Assembly (NCBI GenBank): GCA_003415625.1
Contig: PYIU01000007.1
Coordinates: forward strand, 434,001 to 498,000
Origin: Aquanectria penicillioides
Lineage: Eukaryota > Ascomycota > Sordariomycetes > Hypocreales > Nectriaceae
Reading direction: 5' to 3'
Length of the DNA: 64,000 nt
Each line of letters opens with the position of its first letter. Position 1 is the first letter of the stretch. Position numbers and translations under genes: made by a program. Under the pieces are notes generated by a model that worked only from the letters and a program-made list of their open reading frames with translations, was not told the DNA's origin and ran no database searches. Below are positions 23,104-35,000 of this stretch, piece after piece.

Positions 23104-23430
23104 TTGCTCCTGGCGCTTTCAATTTCGCCCTTCGGGGCACAGTATGTTCTCCAAGGTGATGCCATCTCTCAATATCTTCGGAGCCTCAATGGGCGGGACC
23201 TTACCATCAGTATTGTGGTCCACATGCCTTTCGCTTGCCAAATTACAACCCAATCACTAATACACCTTAAGAGATTTCCAGAGTTTAACCGCTGTTATGG
23301 TTATCGTGCTGGTATGTATGAAAGATGGAGCGAAGAGCTTTATCGTGAGGTTAGTAGTGATGGGGTCATATCACAGCTGTACTCGTGTACTGGGCTCTCG
23401 TTAAACTGGAGTAACTTGCCGACTTCTTAA
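23104..23430 (+). pseudogene. C-terminal fragment of an unrecognised membrane protein
   Basis: A 108-codon open frame reads as a real protein end, with hydrophobic stretches (DLTISIVVHMPFACQITTQS) and a charged tail (YGYRAGMYERWSEELYREV). I do not recognise the family, and no start or upstream exon is seen. It follows directly on the unit A fragment but does not clearly align with unit B or C, so it may come from a different gene joined by rearrangement. Confidence 0.4.
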
Positions 23431-24077
23431 CGGGCACGGGCGGAAGTGTTAGATATTATCGATAATACATACTTTGAGAATGGGTTTTCTTGCACTTGAC
23501 AAGGAAGTTAAAGCGGACAAGGCTGCAGGGGTGTTGTGGGCGAATGCATGTTGGCTGTGTACCATTAGTAACACACTTTCAGCTGCCTTTGCCAAGAGGC
23601 GGAGCATGCTACAAGACATACATTCTGCTGGGAAAGAAAATAGTGTAAGGGGTAAGAGTGAGCCTTGCGCCGGGCTATCGTATACGGGTACGGGCCTGGC
23701 GCCGATGCCCGGAACTGCTTCATCTCTTTGTTTTCGAGTCCTCACATGGTTCCAACTGCGCATTTGTAGCAGAAATTTAAGCATAATTATACTTCTAATC
23801 GATCACTTCAGACGAAATAAATGCCAATAGAGACCCATTGTCTATATTAAGAAGGCGATTATGAAAGAAGAGATTACCAGTCCTTTGGAGGGGCTAACCG
23901 GATTCACTCATTGGCTACGTAGCCACCCATGCAAGTTTCTCCGCCTGCAGAAATGGTGGAAGACAAGAGAGACTTTAAAGTTGTCCGTATTTATAACTTC
24001 TCGTTTTCCATAGCGCCATCAACAATGGGCATTCTATTTCGTCGTCATGTTTATGCTCAAAGTGGGAGCATCGAATC
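23431..24077. other. Spacer between units A and B
   Basis: AT-rich, with one open frame of 118 codons at 23474-23830 that has no recognisable motif. Probably decayed sequence. Confidence 0.4.
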
Positions 24078-25460
24078 ATGAACAGCAGCTCATACTCCTG
24101 CAAAGATACCACGATAACCCCGATTCCGGCATACAGCGATGTATCTGGTTTGGGAGTAAGTGGAAGTGATGCCGAGGTCTCTGAGAGCAATTGAGCTGGC
24201 CCGGTATGTAGCTTATCTTTGGATTCACTGTTATGGCATGACTGTCTGTGATAGTGCTCATAACGTATTACATATTTGCCTTTAATCCAAGTTTGGACTT
24301 CATTCAAGACCAGAAGGATGCGACCAGTCCTCAGTTGTCGTCCGACCCCAACACTATTGATGTTGCTATTTATTCCCACCTGTCGCATCTAAGGTTTCTG
24401 CTTCAAAACATCCCGACAATAAGAAGAAGACCACGGGGGCATTCAACAGGGTATTTAATATGAGCAACTTCCGTTGATGCTAATTTTTGGGGAGAAAACC
24501 GAGTCTTCTATCGCCTCTGATGCATTCCCTTGTTAGCGGATACACAGTTGGTCACCGGATTTGCCATCTCCATCGGTGAATATTATTATGCCTTGACAAC
24601 AGGTTTGTCAGCCTAATATTGGCAAGCCATCACTTACTTAGTATGATTCTCATGTATAACTCACCTGTCAACCCCAATTTCTCTTCACACATATCTATAC
24701 TATCGCCGAATGGCTCGTACCTTTAGACTATTACTTATGTCTGCTCGGATAATACTCTTCATCGTTGAGTTCTTCCCCACTGGCCACTTCAATTTTATAT
24801 CTGAGGGCTCAGCCCGTGAAAAGGATCGCTTGATTGATGTTTGAAACATTGTCTTCTACTTGAAAGACCCAGATCGTGTCTTCGATTGGTCAGAGTTGAA
24901 AGGAAACCTGACTTATGTGGTTCCAACGTCTCCCGCAATATGCTTTTTCAAGAATGGTATGAACCAAACAGAATTTCAATTTCTATCTATGGTTGCTTCT
25001 CTCATTCTTCTTGTTTATGGATACCTTGTGCGGCTATGCAAGCTCCTTCCAATCTCTTCCATGGCCATTTTTCGCCAGGCAAATAAAGGGCCTGACGGGC
25101 TTCACCACACGTCCCTGGACAGATGGGAACGAGTCCTTCTCAGAAGAAAGTACAAGAATTTAGCCTTGAGACTAGCAGTAATACTGGTCCCCTTTCAAAC
25201 CAGCATATACTGCACTTTGAAGATTCTCTTGGAATTATATTCTTCGATGTTGGTGGAAGTAGGGATGGGCAATTTCGACATAACTGATCTAGACTAATAT
25301 TCTTAGACCATGTCTCTAACCGTTTCGGCAATATAGGGCACACTTTGGCTGAAAGAAATCCGACAATTTGGGGACTCTGAGGAAAATACTTCGTCATTTG
25401 GCCAAATGGTTCCATTGATCCTGCTGGCAACTCCTACATGGGCTATATCCGAGGTGATCT
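24078..25460 (+). pseudogene. Membrane-protein unit B: broken full-length copy
   Basis: The first exon (ATG 24078, coding AYSDVSGLG before GTAAGT at 24156) matches unit C exon 1 (SYGDVSGLG). A 56-bp intron (24156-24211) is followed by LIFGFTVMA and then TGA at 24239-24241, where unit C has Trp (TTWLAV). Later pieces match in several frames: YYIFAFNPSLDF, LLMSARIILFIVEFFPTGHF (about 24740), SPAICFFKNGMNQTEFQFLS (about 24930), VRLCKLLPISSMAIF, and the C-terminus SSFGQMVPLILLATPTWAI ending at 25460. Multiple stops and frameshifts show it is dead. It preserves the whole domain order of unit C. Confidence 0.85.
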
Positions 25461-25889
25461 AGGCATACGTCTCTCGTAACTGTAAGCTGAGAGAAAGGAA
25501 CTAGAAAAAGAAGCGGTGTCGAAACTAATGACTCTTAGATATTTATTCTAAAAAGGAGGATAATAAAACAAGACTTTCCAGTACAATGAAAGTTAAACCT
25601 CGATCAATCGAGAATCTTTCGGTAATGATGAGGCCCGAGTAACAGATGAATCCCAAAATGTCGAACTTCAGGCGTTAATACCCGAATCTGGCCCTGGTGG
25701 ATGCTCTCTCACAGGTATTTATTAGGTATTAAGATACGACTGTGGCAATCGTACTGATATGCGGTAGGGCGGACCTGTGAACACTCGACTGACAGGGTAT
25801 CTCAAGGTCCAATATTTGATCGCCATACCCCCCTGTAAGACAACCATTTGAGCAACTCAGATCTTTCTATCATGATTAAAATAGCAAAA

Positions 25890-26400
25890 TTTTCTACGGT
25901 AAGTTCCAGGGGGTTACCCCTTTGCTCATTCCATCAGCGCCCACAATGTTCCTCTTGGTCAAATTTCTCAAAAACGGCATGGCCCTATTTTCGGATTTTC
26001 AAAGCGGCCCTAGTCGACCCTCTTATGACGGCCCATATACTGCTTCTAGTGCAGGGCTGATAGTAGGACTCTATGTCATATGTATGCCAATATGTTTGCA
26101 ATATGCCGCTCACGCCTTCGTATATCTTAAACGGAGTTCTTAGAAAGGCACTCGGAAGTTGGTCACTAGACTTCTAATTTGCTCCTCCTTTTCTCTGACT
26201 GCTCTTTCTTAAGAGATGGAAATATTGTATTTCCTTAGCGGTACCCCGCTAAGTTTCGATTGGAGTCCGGTGTCTCATATCGTGTTGATTTTCTTGGGGC
26301 CGGTTGCGTGGGGTGGGCTGTATGCAACTATCCTAATGTATTCTATCTTCGTCAAGATCCGATATGTGTCTATGTCTTTGAGCAATCCGATAAACTGAAA
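25890..26400 (+). pseudogene. Unit B second module: broken small membrane protein
   Basis: PLLIPSAPTMFLLVKFLKNG (about 25918) and AGLIVGLYVICMPICLQYAA correspond to PLIVPCAPTMSLVVMVLKSG and AVLVVLYVLLVPACLLATL in the intact module at 28805-29364. A further piece from 26216 (SHIVLIFLGPVAWGGLYATI) matches its last membrane segment. The frame is interrupted by a TAG near 26142 and shifts, so it is a pseudogene. Its presence behind unit B shows that the two modules were duplicated together. Confidence 0.75.
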
Positions 26401-26460
26401 CCATGTAAAATTTTGATAATAATTATTGAGAAGGAGTGGACAGGCTACTGGGTTGAATAG

Positions 26461-27068
26461 GTAATTCTGAGAAGACCGCTATGGTGACTCAGTGTACATG
26501 CTTGAACCGTGGTATTATAGGCGAAGCATACAGGTGATTTGGCCAGTTATTGGAACAGCACATATTGAAACACGGTTTAAATCGCCCTTTCATTTATCAA
26601 TTACTGTATTCTAGAATAATAAGTGTTAGTAAGTGTTAGTAGCAGTTAGTAAGAGTTAGTAAGAAATTAAGCACAATCTTCGAGCTACCTTAGCACCTCA
26701 ATTGTCACCCTCAACAACCCCGTATTTGCTTCATAGGCTACAGTTCCGACCTACATCTTCCGTATGATTCATAGAATTGTTATCATTATTCCACTCCCTG
26801 TTTACCCTGGCCCACAGTGGAAGGGTGGTAAGATGCCAGGGCGGTCAGCCCCCAAAGTTGCTGACGGTCACAGCCTCATGCGCCACACAGTGGGTACGTA
26901 GTCCATGTAAGTAATGACCATCCTCTTTATAGCCTCTACTCAGACCCAGCCAGGCACCCTTGGTGATGATACTCTACATCTCGCAATTATTTTCTCCTGT
27001 CAAATCCCAAAGGGTTTGTGAGGTATCGAACTTCATCGCGAATTCCCTCTCCAATCAACCTTGTCACT
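26461..27068. other. Spacer before unit C
   Basis: About 600 bp with a short 10-bp tandem repeat (26621-26663) and no gene. It should contain the promoter of unit C. Confidence 0.5.
26621..26663 (+). repeat. 10-bp tandem repeat AAGTGTTAGT (4 copies)
   Basis: Four head-to-tail copies, AAGTGTTAGT twice and then AGCAGTTAGT and AAGAGTTAGT. It sits between units B and C in non-coding sequence. Confidence 0.8.
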
Positions 27069-28533
27069 ATGGGACACTCTGATCTTTGTGGCAACACGAC
27101 TTTTGTTCCTATTCAGAGTTATGGGGATGTATCTGGGCTCGGAGTAAGTCACAACAATAACATCGAAATCTCTTGGGGTCAATCTCGCTTACCCAGTAAA
27201 TAGGTCATCCTCGGTTTCACTATCACGACATGGCTGGCTGTGATTGTAGTGATGGCATATTATACATTTGCTTTTGACCCGACGCTCGACCCTTTTAGGA
27301 ATCCAAAAGATACTGAAGAATCTCCGGTCCTGAGCTCACCAAACGCTATTGACGTTCTTGTGATCTCAGCTCTACGGCGTTCAAGCCAGGAGCTACATCC
27401 AAATGATGATACGAACAAATTGATGGATGCATTTAATAAAGTACACAGTCTTGGCACCACAACTGTATTATATCTTTGGCTGACATATGCCTTCTCACAG
27501 TGTATTCTATCATTCGCCGATACTCAACTAGCTACTGGAATTGCCATTGCTATAAGCGGATATTACACCTTGAAAGATGGATTATCTGCATACCACTGGA
27601 AAACGGTCGTTTATTTATTATGGTTCACATGTGTTACCCATATGTCGGCCCTGACTTGTCTTCGCAATTACCTACAGCGACACCCCAAGGCTCGTGCCTG
27701 GAGGCTTTTGCTTATTTCGGCTCTGTTCATTCTCCTTTTTATCGGGCTCATACCTACTGGCCATTTTAACCTTATAATGGAGGATGGGACCTCTGAGGAT
27801 GAAAACCTGGCGCCTGATTTTGTGATCCGTGTGAAAAACACAGGCGACTATCTTATTGATGTGGGGAACATGACGATTCTGCCGAACAAAACGGAAGTCG
27901 ACGCCTCTTCATCACCTTGGAAAGACTTCCCGGTAACTGTAATCGCTTCCTATCCCGCAATATGCTTTTTTAAAGGAGGGATGGACCAGAGGCTCTCAGC
28001 ATTTCTTTCCATGGTTGCCTCCCTTCTTCTGCTTACCTACGGATCTCTTGTGCGACTTTGCAAACTCTTTCAAACCTCGTCTCTCGCTATTTCTGACAAG
28101 GCTCACAAAAGACTCAACAGCCTCAACCAAAAGGTTCTTAACACACTTACGCGGGCCCTTGCGAAAATAAGGCCTAGTACCATCACATGGAGAACAGCAA
28201 TTATAACAATACCTTTGCAAATCAGTATACATAACACCTTGGAGACACTTCTGGATCTTTATTCCTCAATGCTGCTTGAGGTGGGCACTTTCTTGAGGTT
28301 GCCAACAATGCTTTCATTTAAACTAACATTGGCAGGTATTATCATTGTTAATATCGGCTATTTGGGGTACAATGCGTCTGGCCGAGATACGATGGCTGGG
28401 GGGTTCGGGAGACAACAATTGGTCATTTGGACAAGTCATTCCCTTGGTCCTTCTTGCAACCCCTGCTTGGACCATCGTTGACTTGCTCCGTGTTCGCTTC
28501 TTCAACGAGAGTGTGCTTTATCCCAACCACTAG
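27069..28533 (+). CDS. Uncharacterised fungal multi-pass membrane protein (unit C)
   Basis: This is the intact member of the array. Exons 27069-27143, 27204-28280 and 28336-28533, with introns of 60 and 55 bp, give 1350 nt, or 449 residues. Exon 1 (MGHSDLCGNTTFVPIQSYGD) is a short hydrophilic lead. About eight hydrophobic segments follow, near residues 27-45, 110-128, 133-150, 160-180, 195-214, 285-307, 345-365 and 410-430. A hydrophilic loop between segments five and six holds Asn-rich glycosylation-like sites (GNMTILPNKT). The C-terminus reads WSFGQVIPLVLLATPAWTIV. I know this only as an expanded fungal family without assigned function. Its place in an array of decaying copies suggests fast gene turnover. 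An alternative last intron (28511-28565, 55 bp) would extend the tail in frame to 28792 (SPPAVESHTLSLPETEQ), and I cannot decide between them. Expression data would settle the end. Confidence 0.78.
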
Positions 28534-28804
28534 GAGGGTGACTAAATTTCTAATTCGGCTTGTAGTCTCGCCGCCTGCGGTGGAGAGCCACACGTTGTCT
28601 CTCCCGGAGACAGAGCAAATCTCAACCAGCAGCAACCCGAACAGCCAAAATAGTTTAAGTCAACTTGGCCGAAGAAAGTTAAATCAAAGCCCTGATATTG
28701 AGGCCTGTATATCGACCCGCAAACAAGCAGGCCCTGTATGTTCACGGCGGGCATTGGAAAGCACGCAAATGATCAAAGGTCAATCGAGCTGACAATTTGA
28801 GCAG

Positions 28805-29364
28805 GCAACACTGGTGAAGCCTCTGAAGTAGGGACTAAGGATGAATCCATCAACAATTCCGATATTACGAAACGTAACTTTCCCAGTGAGCCAGAGTTCT
28901 TGAGTCTGATAGAGCACACTCAAGATACCTGCAAGGAGGTCCAGGGGTTTGCCCCTCTGATAGTACCGTGTGCACCTACGATGTCCTTGGTAGTGATGGT
29001 CCTTAAAAGTGGGATGAATCTGTTTTCAAAAGATGTGGATACACACTTTACAGGAATCAAGATCTCTCCTAGTGCTGGAGCAGTGCTCGTGGTACTCTAC
29101 GTGTTACTTGTCCCAGCTTGTTTGCTGGCCACTCTTCACTTGCTTATTTACCTAGAATGGAGCCCAGTAAAGGGTAGATGGAAAGCCGCTTTACGCTACC
29201 TAATATGCTGCTGGTTCGCTGGGGTTGCAGTTGTCGGGATAGAGATGATTATCTATACGGATACCGAGATCCATTGGAGCGATCTGGGGCATTACATTGG
29301 GATATTCTTGTGGGCCGGGTCTTGTATAACCATTACATTATGCTCTATTTTTATCGAGGTCTAA
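28805..29364 (+). CDS. Small membrane protein, second module of unit C
   Basis: An open frame from about 28805 to a stop at 29362-29364 includes ATG 28900 (154 residues from there). It reads EVQGFAPLIVPCAPTMSLVV, then three hydrophobic segments: AVLVVLYVLLVPACLLATLH, ALRYLICCWFAGVAVVGIEM and YIGIFLWAGSCITITLCSIF. The same module stands behind unit B. Coding-like sequence starts upstream of the ATG (NTGEASEVGTKDESINNSDI), right after a good acceptor (GAGCAG at 28799-28804), so the true 5' end is probably an upstream exon, perhaps within 28566-28735. I found no join with matching phase: the GTATGT donor at 28736 is out of phase by one. It could be a separate gene or the C-terminal part of the unit C protein. 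No function is known. Confidence 0.6.
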
Positions 29365-30320
29365 AAGATAGTTACGATGAATCCGAGGTGGGTACAGAGA
29401 TTAAAAGAAGATGTTGAGTTGGAAGATTGATGGCACAAGTGAAGAAAAGCACCTGGTTTTGCTGGGAACGAGATTTGGCGAAAAGAGAATACGTAAATCC
29501 TGCAGCCCTGCAATATTAAAGTATTCGTAGGTGCTTGGTGACGATGGCTATGTAGAATAGGAATACATCTGACTAGATGTTAAGATCTTATTTGTCTTTC
29601 CTTCTCCGTATGTGAGACGTGATTATTTATTGACTTGATCCGAAGCCACCAATTATTGGCCATTTCGCCACTATATGGATCCATGTCTTTTGAGAAAACA
29701 AAGTGAATCACATCCTTAACTCGCCAAGAATTTTCTAGTTCTACCATGGAAAAGCAGAATAAATCTGTTGCACGGAGCATGAAGGGGCACAGATATATAA
29801 TCGTATCACGATGGATTTTGTCTATCCTCATCTAGATTCGTACAAGACACTATCAAACCAGACAAGCAAAAGAGATCCATCAAGAACATGAAGAACTTTT
29901 ATTTTGAGACCATCAAGGAAAAAAGCGTTGTATCAACACATGCATACCATCAATCACAATTAGCTGCATTATTCTCCCCAAACAATGGCTATCAAAGCCA
30001 CGCTTGGACCTCGCTGCGTTCCCTCAGAGTGTGAATCGCTGATTCGCCCTCGTTTCGGAGCATTGTTGTTCCCAACCAACAACAGAACGCCAGGAGAGTG
30101 ATTCCAGGGTACCATTGTCCCTTTTTGCCCTTTCCCACTGATTGGGAGGGCTCTACGCTGTGCATGCTAGGAAAGAAGGTTCGCTGAACCATAATAAAGG
30201 AAAGAGTAATGTCAAAGGAATGAACTCGTTAAATGGCGAGGCCAGGATAGCGCTGCCATGCAAGCTATGCCGTCCTCACACGTGTTGTGTTAGGTGTAGC
30301 TGACGTGCTCCGCTGCCGCA
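29365..30320. other. Spacer after the membrane-protein array
   Basis: No gene recognised. Open frames of 60-85 codons here lack motifs. The last part, before 30321, should hold the 3' UTR of the minus-strand acidic nuclear protein. Confidence 0.5.
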
Positions 30321-32088
30321 TCATATACGGAGGAAGTTCACGTCTGAGATGCTTCTGTGCCTCTTGTGGCCGCCGCCAACTTCGCCGGATGCCTTGCGTT
30401 TCGCAGACATCGACTCAAGAGGGCTTCGTGAGAGATCGCTCATATGCTTTCTGTGTCTTCTCATGGGTGTCAGGGGCACCGCGGCAGTATCGAATCGGTC
30501 CGACTTAAGTCCCTTGAGAGCTGTGTAGTTGTATGGACCACTGAATGCGAGGGAATCCTGTGTAGCTTGATTGCTCAGGATGAGTTGTTGATTGATCTGG
30601 TTACGACGGAAAGCGCCCACCGTCTCCGAGTTAAGATGGGACAAGACCTCAACCTCGCTGGAAGCGGTGCTGGGCCGGACGGGGGTTGCGGAGGGATCCC
30701 AGTTGTCTTGGCCCTCATCTCCGGAGGATTCACCATCATCCCATGTGATGAAGTCGTTGATGTCCAGCTTCTTCTCTGCTTCATCCTCATCATCCGGTAG
30801 ACTAGGTGCAGTGGAGCTTTCATCGGCGGTGTTGGCCTCGGAAGGGAAGGGGAAGAAGGCCTCTGCAGGCCCCATAGCCTGAGTGTTGACAAAGTCACCG
30901 AAGGTGTTGGAAGAAAACATGGCACTGAGCATCATGTTGGCCGAGTTGCTGAAAATGGGGGATGTCTGTTCCTCCATGGACCATGGGAGATGGAACTGCT
31001 CTGGGGAGAGGTCAAGCTGTCGTCGGCGGTGGGGAGTAAAGATCATCATCTTCCGGGTGTGCGGGTTCAGGACAGCGATGGGTTTCCTATCAGATCGGTC
31101 CAGGTTGAAACGGCCGACACGGGGCTGACCCCGCTGGGGCTTGACTGGGCTGTCGGCTTCGGAGTCGGACATGTCGCTCATGGGGTTTGAAGGGCGACGA
31201 ATCTTTCTACGCACGGGAGGCTCGGGATGTCTTCCTCAGTGGTGTCACCATCAGCTGAGAGAGGAGGGTTAGCATGCGCATTGTTGGGCGTCCCGCAAGG
31301 TGGCAGGACTCACTCTCGTAACCATCCAGCTCCTGTGGCTCTTCAAAAGCAGGCACAGGAGTTGAAGCAGCGGTGTTAGGCTGAGAAGCCACTGGAGTGG
31401 CGGTTGGGGTCTCGTCATCAGATAGCTGTCGAATGATCTCTTCAGCATCCGAATCGGGTTGATCATCCTGACCGTAGCTGTAGTCCCAGAAGGAGGCAGA
31501 GTCCTCGGACTCATTGGGATCGTTCTCAATCTCCCGACGGAAGGCGGGATCAAGGGCGTTTTGAGAGACGAAGATGTCAGGGAAGAGATCGGCATGGTCA
31601 TCTTCGGTATCGGTGGAGTCAGAATCACTTGAGGGCACATCGAAGTGAACATGGCGCTCTACAGGGGTATCAGAGCCAAAGGCGTTGGCTTCCTGAAAGA
31701 AGTCGGAGACGTTGCTCTCATCGACTTCGGAAATGATGCCGGCCCAGCTGCCGTTCTCGTCTTCGTCAACATCGGCAGCTTCATCGTCGTCTTCGTCTTC
31801 GTCGTCGTCGTTTTCATCATCATCATCATTCTCTGCTTCATCAAAGATGTTTCGCGGCCGAGGAGCGATTGGGGTAGGAACATTTGCTTCTTCGAGGATG
31901 TTCTCCTCCTCGGCCGCAGCGACATCGTCCTCGTCGTCGTCAGAGGAATCGCTAATGTCTTCGACGGCAGAGTAGCCGCCCTCATCTGATAGGTCGAAGG
32001 AGGAAGAGGAAGTGTCGGAAACCCGGCGGCGCCGCTTGGTGGCCTTGACCGGGGTGGAGGGAAACTTTCGCCGAACGTTGCGAGACAT
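30321..32088 (-). CDS. Acidic, disordered nuclear protein (fungal, function unknown), apparent 1-base deletion
   Basis: Two exons (31314-32088 and 30321-31254), split by a 59-bp intron, encode about 569 residues. The N-terminus is basic (MSRNVRRKFPSTPVKATKRR, nuclear-localisation-like), followed by Asp/Glu/Ser-rich blocks (DDDDENDDDEDEDDDEAADV). The second exon holds a conserved core, GRFNLDRSDRKPIAVLNPHT followed by RKMMIFTPHRRRQLDLSPEQ, then a Ser-rich tail ending HKRHRSISDVNFLRI. Exon lengths sum to 1709 nt, one short of a multiple of three. After the acceptor the frame gives DGDTTEEDIP and then must shift to reach PPVRRKIRRPSNPMSD. The missing base lies near the GGG at 31224-31226 (plus strand). 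I regard this as a likely sequence error. The composition suggests a chromatin or transcription-associated protein, but I do not recognise a named family. Confidence 0.75.
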
Positions 32089-35000
32089 TTTGGGGCGGGT
32101 GGAGGGGATGATAGTCTGTTTGGTTAAAAGACTGAAGATGTAGCGGGACTATTGGACTTCCAAGTTTGTTGTCGGGTTTATCTGGGAATATCTGGTTTTG
32201 TCGAAAATATGTGGTCGACTTTAGTGTATGATTTTGTGGTGGTCGTTTCCGGGTCGTGGGAAGAGAGAAGATAGAGGCTCAGCCAAGTATTGGAGCGGCT
32301 GTTAGGGAGAGGAGGAAGAGAGGAGGGAGGTAGAAGACGACAAGACCAGGAGGGCAGTCGAACAGAGGCCGGTGGAGGAGAAGGTGACGGGGAAGTGAGG
32401 GCGGGTGGTACAGGTGAGGATGGTGGATTGTGTGTCTAATTCAAAAGCCCCTCGTAGAAATGAGGCAAGTCGCAGGATCGTGAAATTCAGAGACAGACTC
32501 TCGGTTGAGCAAAACAGCTCAGGAGCGGGAAAGCCTGTGGAAAACTAGGTCGAGGTGTGGATTGAATGGGTGCTAACTCGAAGAACTGCTGGACTGCGGA
32601 CCAGGACCGAGGGAGAGCGGCCATGGCCCGCAGTGGGTGTTTACAGCTCAGCGGTGGCCGAAGGCATTGTGACTCGACAAAGTTTTGGTACTGGATGTTC
32701 TCTGATGCGGGGATCTGGATAAGTGCGACTTCGTTGTCTTGGGGTTTTGAGGTGGATTGGTGATGCCGAAAAGGAAGAAAGGAAAGGAAGGCGAGGAGGA
32801 GGAGGAGGAGAGAAATATTCCCAAACTTTTCGCGGACGGTGGGGTCGACGCTGATTGGCTGCAACGACCAGCGCATTGTCCAGGACGCTGCACACCCACT
32901 AAAAAAGGCCGGGGTACGTACCTGCCCTCCACTCTCCACTGGCCTCCACTGGCCTCCACCACAGCGCCCCAGGGGACCGACCTGCAGTGGGCCCCTGCCT
33001 ACGAATGCCTTGACACCCACCCGCCGCGGTGGGCTTCAGTGGGCTTCAGTTGGACTCCTCCAGCGAGTCCTCAGCAGCCCTCAGCGCCTCTCCTCAGCGC
33101 CTCGGCGCCTCTCAAAGCCCCTACGACGCCCACCATGCGCCAGATGCTGGGGGCCGACCCCACCAGGGAGCGCTAGGCCGTTTCGGGGGCCGCTGGTACG
33201 TCGTCACCGCTCTTTGGAGCCTCGAATCTTTGGCTTCAGAGGGCAGTTGAAGAGTCACAGGCTTCTGTTGCAGTTGCATCGCCAGCCGTCTCCCGAGACG
33301 TGTCGAGACGTGAGCTGGCGATCCTGCGATCCTCACGGGGGCGGAGCTTGAATCTGTTTCGTTCGCTAAGGATGCAGGGCGGGAGATGCGAAATGCGCAC
33401 AACATTTTGAGCCCTCGCTTTCAAAAAATAATTTACCCGATCGACTACGGTACGGCAGAGCACAAAGACAAGGGGATTAGGGCACTCTGTGGCCTCGGCT
33501 GTGTGTACGATGTTCGATATCCCTCGCCAGCTCATGGGGCCCTTGCCTGGTCTGGCCTGATCTGGGTTGGTTTAGCCTGGGGCAATATGATGATCCAGGG
33601 GAAACAAGAGTTTCGAGACATTGACACAGAGTGCACCACTGCGAAGGGATGGATGGATATCACACCAAGGTAGCATGGAGAAACAGAAACGCGAGACCGT
33701 TGGAAACTCGACGCTGATACACCAAACGAACAAGTGGTAGGGAGACACACGACAACGGCAAATAATAGATCAAAGTGGCCCATTGTGAGAACCTACATAG
33801 GCAGCTAGCTAAAGGCGTACATACGTACATACACCTTACATGGTGATGTACATGGCTGGACGCGGAATCAAGGAGGGGGCCGCCTCATGCTGCACATGCT
33901 CCCCGTCTTATGTTATGTATGAAGTACCGGTATGTACGGAGTATGCTCGGCCGGGGAATGGGACGGGGACTTTCAGGAGGTTACGTCTCAAGCTCTCCCG
34001 GCCGGTACATAACGCCCTCATGCATGTGTGTATGCACGACGAGGGAGGCAGAGAGTATAGTGGTCAGAAAGAAGACCGCGAGTACACGGTACGAAGCTTC
34101 ACTCCAGCAGTTCCTCCCCCTTCCTCCCTCCTCCTCCCCTTCCATGAGCATGGGTATTCGTCCAAGGCTTCGGTACGGTGCAGCAGCGTATCCGTATACT
34201 ACGGTAATGGCCCATCATGGCCCTGTCCGGAGTAAAATGGGCCATGTACGTACATACGATGGTACATTCTTTGCATGGGCGCAAGAACTGCTAGGCCGTC
34301 TACTGCAGGCTCTATGCTCCGTTCGTGGTCGCCGCCTCCATTTGCTTTGCATCCATCTGGCTGCCAACTGCTCCCTTTGGGCGCATTGGGCCGGCATGGG
34401 GACATGGGCATGCATGGGCTTGAGCATGGGCTTGAGCATGGGCATGGAACTTACGGACTACGTAGGGAAAGAAAAAAAAAGAAAAAAAAAGGTCGACAGA
34501 CGAGCCAAAAAGCGCCTCCCCTTCCCCTCATACTGGATCCGCAATGACGGACGAGCTCCACCACCGGAAACGGGGGGCGTGCGCGCTCGTGCTCGTGCTT
34601 GTGCTTCCATGGTGGCATTATGGGTCCACGGATCATCTCGCTGCTGGAACAATGACAAGGGACATGGAACATTGGCGGCTGAGGCGACAACTGCCACTGG
34701 CTCTGCTTTGTCGAAGCGACTTGGCCCCAGACAGCGCCCAGCACGAGAAACAAAGACACCGACAATGATCTTCACCGAAGGCTGTCAATCGACGGCCTCA
34801 CACTCGTACTCGTCAACGGGATCGGGATAGGGGAGGGGTGTCCTCAACGAATTGTCCTCAACTCATTCATCAGTGACAATGACATTGACATACGTAAATC
34901 ACTCTTTTCTCTCTCCCCCGTCCCAGGCAATACCCCTCAACCTCCATCATCCATGTTGCCACGGCCACCTAGTGTGGTTCTCCGTCTGCCTCCACAACCG

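Noticed and set aside
26621..26663. TTAGT-containing tandem repeat considered as a telomere-like sequence.
   Set aside because: The unit is AAGTGTTAGT, not TTAGGG, with only four copies inside a gene array.
33910..34830. A 306-codon open frame in the gene-poor region.
   Set aside because: Low complexity (repeated Met-Gly-Leu, Arg/Lys runs) and no recognisable domain; overlapping frames of similar length exist on both strands.
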